Origin: Bacteroidota bacterium
GTDB taxonomy: Bacteria; Bacteroidota; Bacteroidia; Bacteroidales; B39-G9
Assembly (NCBI GenBank): GCA_015222055.1
Contig: JADFUR010000116.1
Coordinates: forward strand, 29,658 to 93,657
Length of the DNA stretch: 64,000 nt
Direction: 5' to 3'
Position 1 is the stretch's first letter. Each line of letters opens with the position of its first letter. Shown piece after piece: positions 19,613 through 29,021 of this stretch. A program made the translations under genes and the position numbers. The notes beneath the pieces are model-generated. The model was not told where the DNA came from. It ran no database searches and saw nothing but the letters and a program-made list of their open reading frames with translations.

Positions 19613-22600
19613 TTAATTTTCATCAATATAAATAATTAGTTCCTCTTTAGCATTTTTCCACACATTTTCAATTTCTTTAATCATATCTGGCACTTGAGAT
19701 AGATTTGAATTTGTAGCAGCGAGTTTTTCAATGTTTTTTGATGTGTTGCTAATATCGGAGAGACCTAAATAATTTAGGGTTGTTTTTAACGAATGTGCGT
19801 TGATTCGTAAACCTTTAAAATTATTGCTTTCGTAGTTTTTGCTAAGGTCTTTTATTTGAATGGGAATATTATCTAGTGAAAGCTTTAATATTTTTTTAAT
19901 TTTCGCCCCATTACCATTATACACTTTGTTTAACAAATCTAAATTTATGAGTTTAGCTTTTTTTTCAGTCATTAATGGAACTTGCTTTTTAACATTGACT
20001 TTGGTGAATTGAGTTGGTCCAATTAAGTTTTTAATTTTTTCGAACAATTCATTAGGGTCAAAAGGTTTTGTAATATAATCGTTCATGCCTAATGATAAAC
20101 ATTTTTTTCTTTCAGATGTCATTGCATGGGCAGACATTCCAAGAATTGGAATTTTGCATTTATTATTATCAAGGTTTCTGATTAATTTTGTTGCTTCATA
20201 GCCATCCATAACAGGCATTTGGATATCCATAATAACAATGTTGTAGTCATTTTCTTTAATTTTATCCACACCATCTTTGCCATTTACAGCAACATCAATA
20301 TTTAAATTTTTATTGTAAAATTTTAGAGTGTCAACAACGATTGTAACGTTAATAGGGTTATCTTCAACTAATAATATATTACCCGAATAATTTATATTTT
20401 TTTTAATTTTAGACTTTGATTCTTTATACTTGATTTTTGAGTTTTCTCCTTTTTTATAAAGAATAGTGAAGCTGAAGGTTGATCCCTTTCCTTCTTCACT
20501 AATAACAGAGAGATGGCCACCTTGCACTTCTACTAAACGTTTTACAATAGATAGTCCTAATCCGGTGCCACTAAATATTCGAGTTGTGTGGTTTTCTCCT
20601 TGAGTAAAACTTTCAAAAATTAAACTGAGTTGTTTTTGGCTTATACCAATTCCAGTATCAGAAATTTTAAACAATAGCATTATTTCATTTTCTCTTTCTT
20701 CAAGTGTAGAAACGGATATATTTATATAGCCTTTAGCAGGAGTAAATTTAATGGCATTGTCGACTAAGTTCAAAAGAATTTGATTTAAGCGAAAGGGATC
20801 ACCCAGAAAATATAATGGAACATCGTCATCAATATTACTATTTAATTTAACTCCGTTTTCATAAGATTTTAAAGAAACTGTGTTTAAGAAATTATTAAAC
20901 ACGTCTCTAAAATTAAAATTAATATATTCTATTTTGAGTTTGCCTGCTTCAATTTTTGAAAAATCTAAAATGTCGTTAATAATCATTAAAAGATTATCAC
21001 TAGAAGATTTAATATCGTTTAAATATGAAAATTGTTTTTTGCTTAGAGGGGTTTTTTGTAGCAAATTTGTGAAGCCAATAATAACATTTAAGGGTGTTCT
21101 TATTTCGTGACTTGTATTAGCAAGAAACATTTCTTTAGACTTAACACTTTGCTTAACTTTTTCATAAGCTCTCTCCAGCTCGGCATTTTGATTGATGATT
21201 TTGGATGTGCGAATTTTAATTTTTTGTGCTAAAATTTTTCTTTCTTTTTTTGAATTTTTTTCACGTATTTTTAAAAAAGAAACAATAATTAAAAAAGAAA
21301 CAATAAAAATTAGAGTTTTAAAAATTAGAGTTTTCCAAAAAGGTGGCGAAATAATAATTTTAACCGAACTTGGGGTTTCGTTCCACAGCTCATCATCATT
21401 TGACCCTTTCACTTTAAATATATAAGTTCCATGAGGGATGTTAGTGTAGTTTGCAAAATTTCGTGATCCCGCATAATTCCAATCCTCATCAAAATTTTCT
21501 AATTTATATTGATATTTATTTTCTTGATGGTTTGTGAAATCTAAAGCAGAAAATTTAAAAGAAAAAAAGTTTTGTTTGTAGTTTAAATTTATAACTTTTG
21601 TGTAGTTTGTTTTTTTATTAAGGGGTGAGTTTTGTCCAATTTTAACAGGTTTATTAAAAATCAAGAAATCTGTTATAATAACATTAGGTAGGTGCTTGTT
21701 ATATTTTATGCTATCTGGATTAAAAATGTTAATTCCATTAATCCCTCCAAAAATTAAATCTCCGTTCTTGCTTTTTACCGAAGCTCCAATGCTAAAATCG
21801 TTATTTTGAAGACCATCATAAATATTAAAACTTTTAATTTTTTTGTTTTTTGAATTTAAGAGTATTAAATTATTAACTGTGCTAAGCCATAAATTCCAAC
21901 TATCATCTTCAATAATTCCATATATTGCACTACTAACGACCTCTTTATTTTTTGTAAATAATGAAAAAAAATCATTTTCTCTGTCATATACATCTATTCC
22001 TCTACCTGTTCCAACTAACAATGTGCCTGTTCTAGTTTCTGATATTGAAAAGATTTCGTTACTGCTAATTGTTTTGTCATTATTAGTAATATTAAAATAT
22101 TTAGAAAATGTTTCAGATTCGTAATTAAATAAATTTAATCCATTGTTTGTGCCAACCCATAAGTTGCCAAAAGAATCTTGAAAAATTGTCCAAATAAAAT
22201 TATTGCTAATACTTTCATCATTGAGAGAGTTGTGTTTATAATGAATAAATCTATTGTTTTTTTTGTCAAATTTGTCTAATCCGTTAACAGTGCCAATCCA
22301 AAGGTTTTTATATTTATCCTCATAAATAGATCTTATTTTATTATTTACAATACTTGATAAAAGTTTTGAGCTGTTTTTATAATGAGTGAATAGATTTTTT
22401 TTTGTGTCATAACTGTTAAGTCCTTCTCCATCTGTTCCAATCCACATTATTCCTTTTCTGTCTTGGTATATAACCGAAATGTCGTTGCAACTTAAACTGT
22501 TTTTGTTTTTTGGATTGCAATAATAATGTGTAAATTTTTTTTTCTTTCGGTCATAAGTGTCTAGTCCTCCGCCAACATCAGTTCCAATCCATATTAATCC

Positions 22601-23740
22601 ATTTTTATCTTCATAAATAGTTCTTACCCTATTATTTCCAAGACTATTATCATCATTTAATTTGTGTCCGAAATGTGTAAATTTTTGAGGCTTTAAGTTT
22701 ATTTTATTTAAACCTCCTCCTCTTGTTGCAATCCATAAATTTTGAGCATTATCTTCATATATATCTCTCACATCATTATATCCAATAGAGTTTTTATCAT
22801 TAGGATCGTTTATATATCTTATAAATGATTTTTTTTCTTTGTCGAATTTTAAAAGTCCACCAATATGAGTTCCTACCCACAAGTTTCTATTATGGTCTTC
22901 AAATATTTTGTTCACAGAATTCACCTCGTTGTTATTAGAAAACAAATAATGATGTGAAAAAGTTTCTGTTTTTGGATTAAATAAATCTAGTCCGACAGCT
23001 GTTCCTAACCATAAATTACCAAATTTGTCAATAAACGTTGTCCTTATTTGTTTATGGCTAATGCTTTGATTATTATTAGAATCATGTATAAATATTTTAA
23101 ATTTTTTGGTTTTTTTATCGAATCGATTTAATCCGTTGCTTGTTGCAATCCACAAATATCCGAGTGAATCTTCTGAAATTGACCAAATTCTATCATTACT
23201 AATTGAGTTGATGTCTCTAACATCATGTTTGTACGAAGAAAAATTATCAGCCTCTCTATTGTATTTGTTTAGTCCTCCTCCTGCTGTTCCAATCCATAAG
23301 GTGTTATTGCTGTCTTCGAAAATTATTTGAGCACGATTATTACTGAGGCTTGAAGAATTTTTTGGATTAGTTTTATAATGGGTAATTTTATTATTAATGG
23401 GATTTAATTTATCTAAACCACCGCCCCATGTTCCAATCCAGATAAAACCAAGGTGGTCTTGAATAATTTTTGAAATACTATTTTTTGAAATAGAGTTAAT
23501 ATCCAGAGGATCGTGCAAAAAAATATCAAAAGAATAGCCATCATACTTATTTAGTCCTCTATCTTGAGTCCCAAACCACATAAAGCCTTGCTCATCTTGC
23601 AAAATTGAATAGACGGTGCTTTGAGATAGCCCATCTTTAATTGATAAATGTTCAAACGTTACTTGTTCATCCTGAGCATAAGAGGAATTAAAAAATAAAG
23701 GGAATAATATTAAAAAGAAATATAGTTTAGAAATTTTCAT
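19613..23740 (-). CDS. Hybrid sensor histidine kinase: Reg_prop propeller, Y_Y_Y, HisKA, HATPase, receiver, Hpt
   Basis: 1375 residues. The signal peptide is followed by about fourteen Reg_prop propeller blades with recurring IYEDKNGLIWIGT-type repeats (about 30-690), a Y_Y_Y domain near 700-775 and one transmembrane helix at about 790-815. The cytoplasmic part has HisKA with phospho-acceptor His878 (SHEIRTP), HATPase boxes (NLVDNAIKF, DTGIGIS, GTGLGLS), a receiver with Asp1172 (MDIQMPVMDG) and an Hpt domain with His1316 (NAHSLKTTL). Classic HTCS proteins end in an AraC DNA-binding domain; here an Hpt domain takes that place, so phosphate must pass to a separate, unseen regulator. AAGGTG precedes the ATG as a ribosome-binding site. 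Confidence 0.93.
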   Translation of the reverse strand: MKISKLYFFLILFPLFFNSSYAQDEQVTFEHLSIKDGLSQSTVYSILQDEQGFMWFGTQDRGLNKYDGYSFDIFLHDPLDINSISKNSISKIIQDHLGFIWIGTWGGGLDKLNPINNKITHYKTNPKNSSSLSNNRAQIIFEDSNNTLWIGTAGGGLNKYNREADNFSSYKHDVRDINSISNDRIWSISEDSLGYLWIATSNGLNRFDKKTKKFKIFIHDSNNNQSISHKQIRTTFIDKFGNLWLGTAVGLDLFNPKTETFSHHYLFSNNNEVNSVNKIFEDHNRNLWVGTHIGGLLKFDKEKKSFIRYINDPNDKNSIGYNDVRDIYEDNAQNLWIATRGGGLNKINLKPQKFTHFGHKLNDDNSLGNNRVRTIYEDKNGLIWIGTDVGGGLDTYDRKKKKFTHYYCNPKNKNSLSCNDISVIYQDRKGIMWIGTDGEGLNSYDTKKNLFTHYKNSSKLLSSIVNNKIRSIYEDKYKNLWIGTVNGLDKFDKKNNRFIHYKHNSLNDESISNNFIWTIFQDSFGNLWVGTNNGLNLFNYESETFSKYFNITNNDKTISSNEIFSISETRTGTLLVGTGRGIDVYDRENDFFSLFTKNKEVVSSAIYGIIEDDSWNLWLSTVNNLILLNSKNKKIKSFNIYDGLQNNDFSIGASVKSKNGDLIFGGINGINIFNPDSIKYNKHLPNVIITDFLIFNKPVKIGQNSPLNKKTNYTKVINLNYKQNFFSFKFSALDFTNHQENKYQYKLENFDEDWNYAGSRNFANYTNIPHGTYIFKVKGSNDDELWNETPSSVKIIISPPFWKTLIFKTLIFIVSFLIIVSFLKIREKNSKKERKILAQKIKIRTSKIINQNAELERAYEKVKQSVKSKEMFLANTSHEIRTPLNVIIGFTNLLQKTPLSKKQFSYLNDIKSSSDNLLMIINDILDFSKIEAGKLKIEYINFNFRDVFNNFLNTVSLKSYENGVKLNSNIDDDVPLYFLGDPFRLNQILLNLVDNAIKFTPAKGYINISVSTLEERENEIMLLFKISDTGIGISQKQLSLIFESFTQGENHTTRIFSGTGLGLSIVKRLVEVQGGHLSVISEEGKGSTFSFTILYKKGENSKIKYKESKSKIKKNINYSGNILLVEDNPINVTIVVDTLKFYNKNLNIDVAVNGKDGVDKIKENDYNIVIMDIQMPVMDGYEATKLIRNLDNNKCKIPILGMSAHAMTSERKKCLSLGMNDYITKPFDPNELFEKIKNLIGPTQFTKVNVKKQVPLMTEKKAKLINLDLLNKVYNGNGAKIKKILKLSLDNIPIQIKDLSKNYESNNFKGLRINAHSLKTTLNYLGLSDISNTSKNIEKLAATNSNLSQVPDMIKEIENVWKNAKEELIIYIDEN

Positions 23741-23829
23741 AAAACACCTTGTTTTTTTAATTAGTTAAGATATTTGATTTTGTGGTTTTTTTAAAAAAAA
23801 TTAAAGTAATATATATTTTAGAATATAGC

Positions 23830-23860
23830 AAAAAAAAACCCTTTCAGAAAAGGGTTTTTT
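23830..23860 (-). terminator. Intrinsic terminator of the padR-pspC operon
   Basis: An AAACCCTTT / AAAGGGTTT-type hairpin flanked by an A run on one side and a T run on the other, 20 bases past the pspC stop. On the minus strand it reads stem, then a run of U. Confidence 0.8.
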
Positions 23861-23880
23861 AGTTATAGACGAGAGAAAAA

Positions 23881-25434
23881 TTATTTCAGTAGAGTTAATC
23901 CTTCAGGTTTCATCACCCAATAGTGGCCAAGCATATTATCGTCAAAAGTATTTGTTGTGTTTTCAATATCAAAAATTACATCTTCCATATTCTGATTTAA
24001 ATAAATAACTTTACCAACAGGTATTTTTAGACTTAGAAAAATCTTCTGATTTTTCCACTCTTGCCTAGCTTTTATTGAAAAATAATTATCAAAAAATATA
24101 GTACTGTCATTTTCTGAAAAGTTATAGGTAATTTTTTTTGCATTATTAACACAATTTTTTTCAGAAGAACCATTGGATATACGCTTAATTTTTAATTCAC
24201 ATTTTTCATTATTATCTGTTGATTGAACAATGTTTAATTTTGGTCTCCCGAATAAGTAATTTTTATCATCAATAACCAATACTTTATATTTATCAAATAC
24301 AATTTTTCTTTCAGTGTAATTGTTTAATGTGTCTGGTGATGTTTGAAGATAAATAGTGTTGGTTTTTAATTTGTTAAATTTTTCATATTTCACGTAATTG
24401 CTTGTTTTTGAGTAATTATGTACTTGATTTAAGCCGGTTGCTAATAGAATTACTAAGCCGATTAACCACAAAGCCAACAAACCAAATCCAATAAACTTAT
24501 TGTTTGATTTAAATTTGAAAATCATTAATAATCCGGCATAAATTAAAAGAATTAAAGGGATTGATATTGTAAGCAATATGCCTATGAGAAATAGAGTTGT
24601 GGAAATTGTTCCTGCTGCCGACAAGAAGGTTGGGAATATAAGAGAGTTGAATGTGAAAGGCCACAAAATATGTCCCCAAAATAATGCACTTGTTATTCCT
24701 GCAATAGAAATCACGCCACTAATTGTAAAAGCTATTCCTATAATTATTAGAATTGCTTTTAAACAAATTTTTAAAAATTCACCAAGAAAGCCAAAAAATT
24801 GAGAAAATATATTTCGTGCCTTTTTATATCCCTTTGTGTTACTTAGGTTATTCAAATTATCTTTTACATCGTCATATTCTTTTTTTATTGACTTTTCAAT
24901 ATTTGGGATATTAACTCGTTCTCCTTTCATTTCTAATTTTTGAGCTCTTGTTTCTGCCCTAGGAATTATTACCCATAAAATTAAATATATGAATATGCTT
25001 GTCCCATAAAAAAATACAGAAATAAAGAAAATTAGTCTTAAGATTATAGGATCAATACCAAAATATTCACTAATACCGGAACAAACACCTCCCAGAATCA
25101 TATTTTCAGGATTTCGGTAAATTCTTTTTTTTATTTTAGTTTTTTTCTTTTCTTTTTCCTTCATTTCTTCGTCATCGAAAAAATCTTCTGGGTTTCCCAT
25201 TATTGAAATAACATTGTCAACATCGGCAAGAGTTATGACTTGTTTTGCTTCAGAAATTTTTTCATGAAATAATTCAGCAATACGTGCTTCAATATCTGTT
25301 ACAATCTCTCGCCCACCGTCAAGTGATGAAAAATGTTCATTTATTTCACCTAGATACTTTTTAAGTTTTTCATAAGCATCATCATCAATATTGAAAATTA
25401 TTGCGTTAATATTAATTGTGAATGTCTTTTTCAT
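23881..25434 (-). CDS. PspC-domain membrane protein
   Basis: 517 residues. The N-terminal 95 residues are soluble and acidic (FNIDDDAYEKLKKYLGEI, then a MGNPEDFFDDEE segment). A PspC domain follows at about 105-165 (NPENMILGGVCSGISEYFGIDPIILRLIFF). Further hydrophobic helices lie between 210 and 345, and the last 170 residues are beta-rich and probably outside the inner membrane. PspC proteins take part in envelope stress sensing; this long architecture is common in Bacteroidota beside a PadR regulator. The gene starts 10 bases after padR. Confidence 0.85.
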   Translation of the reverse strand: MKKTFTININAIIFNIDDDAYEKLKKYLGEINEHFSSLDGGREIVTDIEARIAELFHEKISEAKQVITLADVDNVISIMGNPEDFFDDEEMKEKEKKKTKIKKRIYRNPENMILGGVCSGISEYFGIDPIILRLIFFISVFFYGTSIFIYLILWVIIPRAETRAQKLEMKGERVNIPNIEKSIKKEYDDVKDNLNNLSNTKGYKKARNIFSQFFGFLGEFLKICLKAILIIIGIAFTISGVISIAGITSALFWGHILWPFTFNSLIFPTFLSAAGTISTTLFLIGILLTISIPLILLIYAGLLMIFKFKSNNKFIGFGLLALWLIGLVILLATGLNQVHNYSKTSNYVKYEKFNKLKTNTIYLQTSPDTLNNYTERKIVFDKYKVLVIDDKNYLFGRPKLNIVQSTDNNEKCELKIKRISNGSSEKNCVNNAKKITYNFSENDSTIFFDNYFSIKARQEWKNQKIFLSLKIPVGKVIYLNQNMEDVIFDIENTTNTFDDNMLGHYWVMKPEGLTLLK

Positions 25435-25444
25435 TTTTTCATTT

Positions 25445-25771
25445 TTAAAATTTATTAATTAATTCAACGGCGTCAACAAGTTCTTTCCACGAAGTGTCAA
25501 GTTCCTGTAAAAAATCATCGCCTTTCGGACTTAATTTGTAGTATTTGCGTGGAGGCCCTTGAGTAGATTCTTCCCATCTGTAGCTTAATAATTCTGCATT
25601 TTTTAAGCGAGTTAAAAGAGGGTAAAGTGTTCCTTCAACAACTATCATCTTTGCTTCTTTTAATTTGTTTATGATGTCGGAAGCATAACAATCTTTTTTC
25701 GATAATATTGAAAGAATACAATACTCAAGAATCCCTTTCCTCATTTGTGCTTTTGTATTCTCAATTTTCAT
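25445..25771 (-). CDS. PadR-family transcriptional regulator
   Basis: A 108-residue winged-helix protein of the short PadR type. The sequence runs from the basic N terminus through MRKGILEYCILSIL, the recognition region VVEGTLYPLLTRLKNAELL, and the wing GPPRKYYKLSPKGDDFL, with a C-terminal dimerisation helix. PadR proteins usually repress their own operon, here padR-pspC. A perfect 11-bp-arm palindrome in the upstream spacer (26013-26039) is a good candidate operator. Confidence 0.9.
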   Translation of the reverse strand: MKIENTKAQMRKGILEYCILSILSKKDCYASDIINKLKEAKMIVVEGTLYPLLTRLKNAELLSYRWEESTQGPPRKYYKLSPKGDDFLQELDTSWKELVDAVELINKF

Positions 25772-25825
25772 ACGTTTGTTTTTTAATATTAAAATAATTT
25801 TTTATTGCCATTAGTAATTAAGTCG

Positions 25826-25893
25826 AAATTTGGCTTCGCCGTCATTTGTTGTCGTTTATTTCACGTCATTTATTGTCATTGATAGTCATTTAG
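25826..25893. repeat. Dispersed GTCATTT-type repeat upstream of padR
   Basis: Several GTCATTT/GTCGTTT units occur in a row, ending in TTGTCATTGATAGTCATTT (25875-25893). This nearly repeats 2782-2800. It lies between padR and its candidate operator, which may explain the long leader. Confidence 0.55.
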
Positions 25894-26012
25894 TTATTAA
25901 TTTCTAATTTCAAGTTTCCAACTTTATCTGTTAATAATTTATTTTTTTTGTTTAACTTTATTGTGTATTTCAAAAAGGTTTGTTTTAGAACATTACAAAT
26001 ATAATATATTAC

Positions 26013-26039
26013 ATACTACTATGCAATACATAGTAGTAT
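26013..26039. promoter_or_regulatory. Perfect palindrome, candidate PadR operator
   Basis: ATACTACTATG and CATAGTAGTAT form perfect 11-bp arms around a 5-base centre (CAATA). It lies in the divergent spacer, 62 bases before the DUF2797 gene and 242 bases before padR. Similar TACTATG/CATAGTA dyads precede PadR-PspC operons in related genomes as far as I recall. Binding by this PadR is inferred. Confidence 0.55.
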
Positions 26040-26100
26040 AAACTTTTTAAAAAAATATTAATTGTCTCTTTGTTAGTACGTTATAACTAAAAAATTTTTC

Positions 26101-26898
26101 ATGAAATTTGCCGGGAATATATTGAAAATGAGAACAAGCCTAAAAAATGGTTTGGTTGACTATTTTTTACCTATTGGGAACGATTTAATTTATGTAAATG
26201 AATTGATTGGGAAGAATATTAAGCTTAATTATAATGGTAATATAAATTGCATTAATTGCGGTAGAAAAATAAGCAAAACCTATTTTCAGGGTTATTGCTA
26301 CAATTGTTTTATAAGCTTACCTGAGACAGATGAGGGCATACTTCGTCCTGAATTATGCAAAGCTCATCTTGGTATTTCAAGAGACATGGAATGGGCTAAA
26401 CAGAATTGTTTGCAGCCACATTATGTTTATCTTGCTCTTTCGAGCGATGTGAAAGTTGGAGTAACCAGAGCGACCCAAGTTCCTACACGATGGATTGACC
26501 AAGGTGCAAGCCAAGCAATAAAATTTGCACAAACACCTAACAGATATATAGCAGGATTAATTGAAGTTGCTCTAAAAAAAATTATGAGAGATAAAACAAA
26601 TTGGAGGAAAATGCTAACGAATAAAATTGCAACAGATGTTAATTTAATATTTGAAAAACAAAAAGCGGTATTTTCTTTATCAGATGAACTAAGACAATAT
26701 ATAGAAAATGATAATGATGTTACAACAATAAATTATCCTGTTATTAAATATCCCGAAAAGGTAAAAAGTTTAAGTTTCGACAAACAAAGTGAAATAAACA
26801 AAAAGCTAATTGGCATAAAAGGTCAATATCTTATTTTTGATGATTCTATGGTATTGAATATCAGAAAACATAATGGGTATTTTGTTGAGGTTGGGTAG
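26101..26898 (+). CDS. DUF2797 zinc-ribbon protein
   Basis: 265 residues. A zinc ribbon is formed by Cys50, Cys53, Cys66 and Cys69 (INCINCGRKIS ... GYCYNCF). The conserved block RPELCKAHLGISRDMEWAKQNCLQPHYVYLALSSD follows, then the GIY-YIG-like core VGVTRATQVPTRWIDQGA. This matches DUF2797, a family of unknown function whose core recalls the GIY-YIG fold without a proven nuclease site. There is no signal peptide. It is divergent from padR-pspC and sits at the left edge of the accessory stretch. Confidence 0.85.
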   Translation: MKFAGNILKMRTSLKNGLVDYFLPIGNDLIYVNELIGKNIKLNYNGNINCINCGRKISKTYFQGYCYNCFISLPETDEGILRPELCKAHLGISRDMEWAKQNCLQPHYVYLALSSDVKVGVTRATQVPTRWIDQGASQAIKFAQTPNRYIAGLIEVALKKIMRDKTNWRKMLTNKIATDVNLIFEKQKAVFSLSDELRQYIENDNDVTTINYPVIKYPEKVKSLSFDKQSEINKKLIGIKGQYLIFDDSMVLNIRKHNGYFVEVG

Positions 26899-27289
26899 GT
26901 CTTTAATACAATGCGATAAGCGGTTTAGAACTGTAATCGCTGACTGATCAGGAACTCGGTTGCCTGCATACAAGGAATCCGATTAGCGGTTACAACCCGC
27001 TTATCGGATGTTTAAATTTTCCAATTTTCATTAGCAATGCCATATATGGCTTTGTACATAATCCCCAATTTTATTGGGTTTTAATCCAAATTTTATTTTT
27101 GGCTAAAGCCAACCACCTGTTATATTTACCACAACGTTATTACTTCGACAAACTCAGCAGCCTCTTGCCGTTGCTAATTACATTAATAGTTCATAATAAG
27201 GTTAAATTCCTGTGAAATTTTTATATTTGTTTGAAAATAAAATGAGATTAATAACAAAATTTATTTTTCGGAAATAAAATATATGTAAT
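26899..27289. repeat. 391-base spacer with a palindromic AAGCGG repeat, copy 1
   Basis: The element spans about 26905-27012. Its outer arms are GCGATAAGCGGTTTAGAAC and the inverse GGTTACAACCCGCTTATCG, with a TGACTGATCAGGAACTCGG centre and extra bases in the right half. Copy 2, which is cleaner, lies at 27829-27915 in the same orientation. The rest of the spacer holds only fragments that resemble other dispersed intergenic motifs (GGCTAAAGCC, CTTCGACAAACTCAG) and a possible -7 box TATATTTG at 27222-27229. I see no gene in it. Confidence 0.7.
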
Positions 27290-27700
27290 ATGACTAAACT
27301 AAATGATATTATTAACTTACTTGAAGTAAAAATTGGCAATGAAAATAATTTTGAAAAAAGGCTTAAAGAAAGTTTTACAGAGGATAAAAAAGATTATAGG
27401 GAAAAATTAATCCATGTATTATTTGATTATATTGTAATAAATCATGATAATGAGAATAATGAAATAGATATTTTTCTTGAAAAGAATAATTATCAAAAAA
27501 TTTCAGAAGCTTTAAACCTTATAAATAAAGTATATTGCGAATGTTTTAATAGCAAAAATATTTTTACAATAGAAAAGTTTAAAGCATCAGGCTGTTTATA
27601 TGAAGATAGTATTAGTGATAATGATATTTGTTTTGTATTTAATTTATCTCTTGTAAAATTTGAAATAAGAATTTCGGTAAAAATGGAGATTAAATCATAA
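27290..27700 (+). CDS. Hypothetical protein, 136 residues
   Basis: A soluble, acidic 136-residue protein without signal peptide, membrane helix or recognised motif. The N-terminal half is helical and charged (EKRLKESFTEDKKDYREKLIHVLFDYIV) and the end has alternating hydrophobic strands (CFVFNLSLVKFEIRISVKMEIK). It lies alone between two same-orientation copies of the palindromic AAGCGG repeat. No function can be proposed. Confidence 0.5.
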   Translation: MTKLNDIINLLEVKIGNENNFEKRLKESFTEDKKDYREKLIHVLFDYIVINHDNENNEIDIFLEKNNYQKISEALNLINKVYCECFNSKNIFTIEKFKASGCLYEDSISDNDICFVFNLSLVKFEIRISVKMEIKS

Positions 27701-27828
27701 ACATATAGCTTAATTTTTTGCGGTTTAATAGTTTAATAAATATATTTAATTGTAAGCAGTAGGTGTAAATTAACGATTAGCAGTTATATAATTTTAATTG
27801 ACAGGCTAATTATTTGCATAGACGCTAA

Positions 27829-27915
27829 TAATACTATGCGATAAGCGGATTGTAACCGCTAATCGCTGGCTGACCAGGAGTTCGGTTAGCGGTTACAATC
27901 CGTTTATCGGATGTT
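27829..27915. repeat. Palindromic AAGCGG repeat, copy 2
   Basis: Two 24-base arms (27839-27862 and 27886-27909) pair at 23 of 24 positions around a CTGGCTGACCAGGAG-like centre. The flanks ATGCG and GGATG are shared with copy 1 at 26905-27012. It forms a long hairpin in DNA or RNA but has no T run, so a simple terminator role is unlikely. Confidence 0.8.
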
Positions 27916-27926
27916 AACGAATAGAT

Positions 27927-28661
27927 TCAAAATAATGGAGAACTACTTAATTTTGAATCTTCGACTTCAAAGCCAACCAGCTTTGCTAACTTTAACACTT
28001 TATTTTTATTATCAATATTTATATCCGGGGATAAAATAACTTTATCAATTAATTTAGAAATATCAATATTAACAAGTATACCTTTATTATTTGGTTGTTT
28101 TTCCCAGTAATCTGGATTATGGATAATTTCTTCTTTGTGTATTATAAGCCTAAATTCATTCTCATCTTTATATTCATTTTTCTTGTGAATTAATGGTGCA
28201 ATAAAATTAAGAGAATATGGATAATCATTTCCAAACCAAGAATCTTTATCATAATCAATATATCTCACTTTACTTGGCCATATATTTTCTTTTGATTTTT
28301 TCAGAGACTCATACAATTTTTCTTTTTTTGTTTTAATTGCTATTCCTTTTCCTTTAGAATAAGAAGCCCACATTAAATTTGATTCCGAATCCCCAATATA
28401 CCAACAATTAACTACAGAACTTCTCCTGTACTCTTTATGCATATATGTAAAACCTTCTTGAGAAGACTTGCTTTTTCGTTTCCTAAATTCAAATTCTTTT
28501 TTAGGTATAGATCCTTCAAATTTGTCATCAAAAAGATCTGCTCTACAAAAAAATAACAATTTCTTATTAATTAAGTATTCAAATTTATCTAAATTCATAT
28601 ATCGCCATAAAACAGAATTGTCTTCTAATGGTATTAAAAATTTATTGTTTGATTTTATCAT
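27927..28661 (-). CDS. DUF2971 protein
   Basis: 244 residues. Family landmarks are LWRYMNLDKFEYLINKKLLFF at about 19-39, RADLFDDKFEGSIP, the WASYSKGKGIAIKT block at about 123-136 with Trp and Ser, VRYIDYD, and the acidic ENEFRLII near residue 190. DUF2971 proteins are of unknown activity and are often found in accessory or phage-related regions. It has no signal peptide and no partner gene directly adjoining. Confidence 0.82.
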   Translation of the reverse strand: MIKSNNKFLIPLEDNSVLWRYMNLDKFEYLINKKLLFFCRADLFDDKFEGSIPKKEFEFRKRKSKSSQEGFTYMHKEYRRSSVVNCWYIGDSESNLMWASYSKGKGIAIKTKKEKLYESLKKSKENIWPSKVRYIDYDKDSWFGNDYPYSLNFIAPLIHKKNEYKDENEFRLIIHKEEIIHNPDYWEKQPNNKGILVNIDISKLIDKVILSPDINIDNKNKVLKLAKLVGFEVEDSKLSSSPLF

Positions 28662-28820
28662 TTAGCCTATAATTAATTTTTATCTTTTGTTTAATACGCC
28701 CTATAAAAAATTGAAAATCAAACAAATAGATATTCAATTCATATATTTGTTTAATAAATTTTATTCTCATTAACAATAATTTCACCTCGCCAGCTGGGTA
28801 ATTGCTTTTAAAAGTAAATG

Positions 28821-29021
28821 CTAAGATATAGAATGGATATCAGTGTAATATACACCATCTAAATTTATTACATTACTGCCTTTTAATATAACCTTATCCC
28901 CATCTAACGCTGCAACAAAACTCGAATTTAATTCGAATCCAAAACGTATAGGAACACCACTAATCATTTCTCCATTTTTGTTGCATGGTAATGCACTTAT
29001 TTTAATAAATTGTTTATTCAT
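28821..29021 (-). CDS. Small hypothetical protein, 66 residues
   Basis: A compact 66-residue frame with an ATG start, balanced composition and alternating strands (RFGFELNSSFVAALDGDKVILKG, INLDGVYYTDIHSI). It looks like a small beta protein or single domain. No signal peptide and no recognised family. Support is only the plausibility of the translation and the lack of a competing frame. Confidence 0.4.
   Translation of the reverse strand: MNKQFIKISALPCNKNGEMISGVPIRFGFELNSSFVAALDGDKVILKGSNVINLDGVYYTDIHSIS

Noticed and set aside
26905..27915. CRISPR array from the two AAGCGG repeats
   Set aside because: There are only two copies about 900 bases apart with a gene between, no regular spacers and no cas genes.
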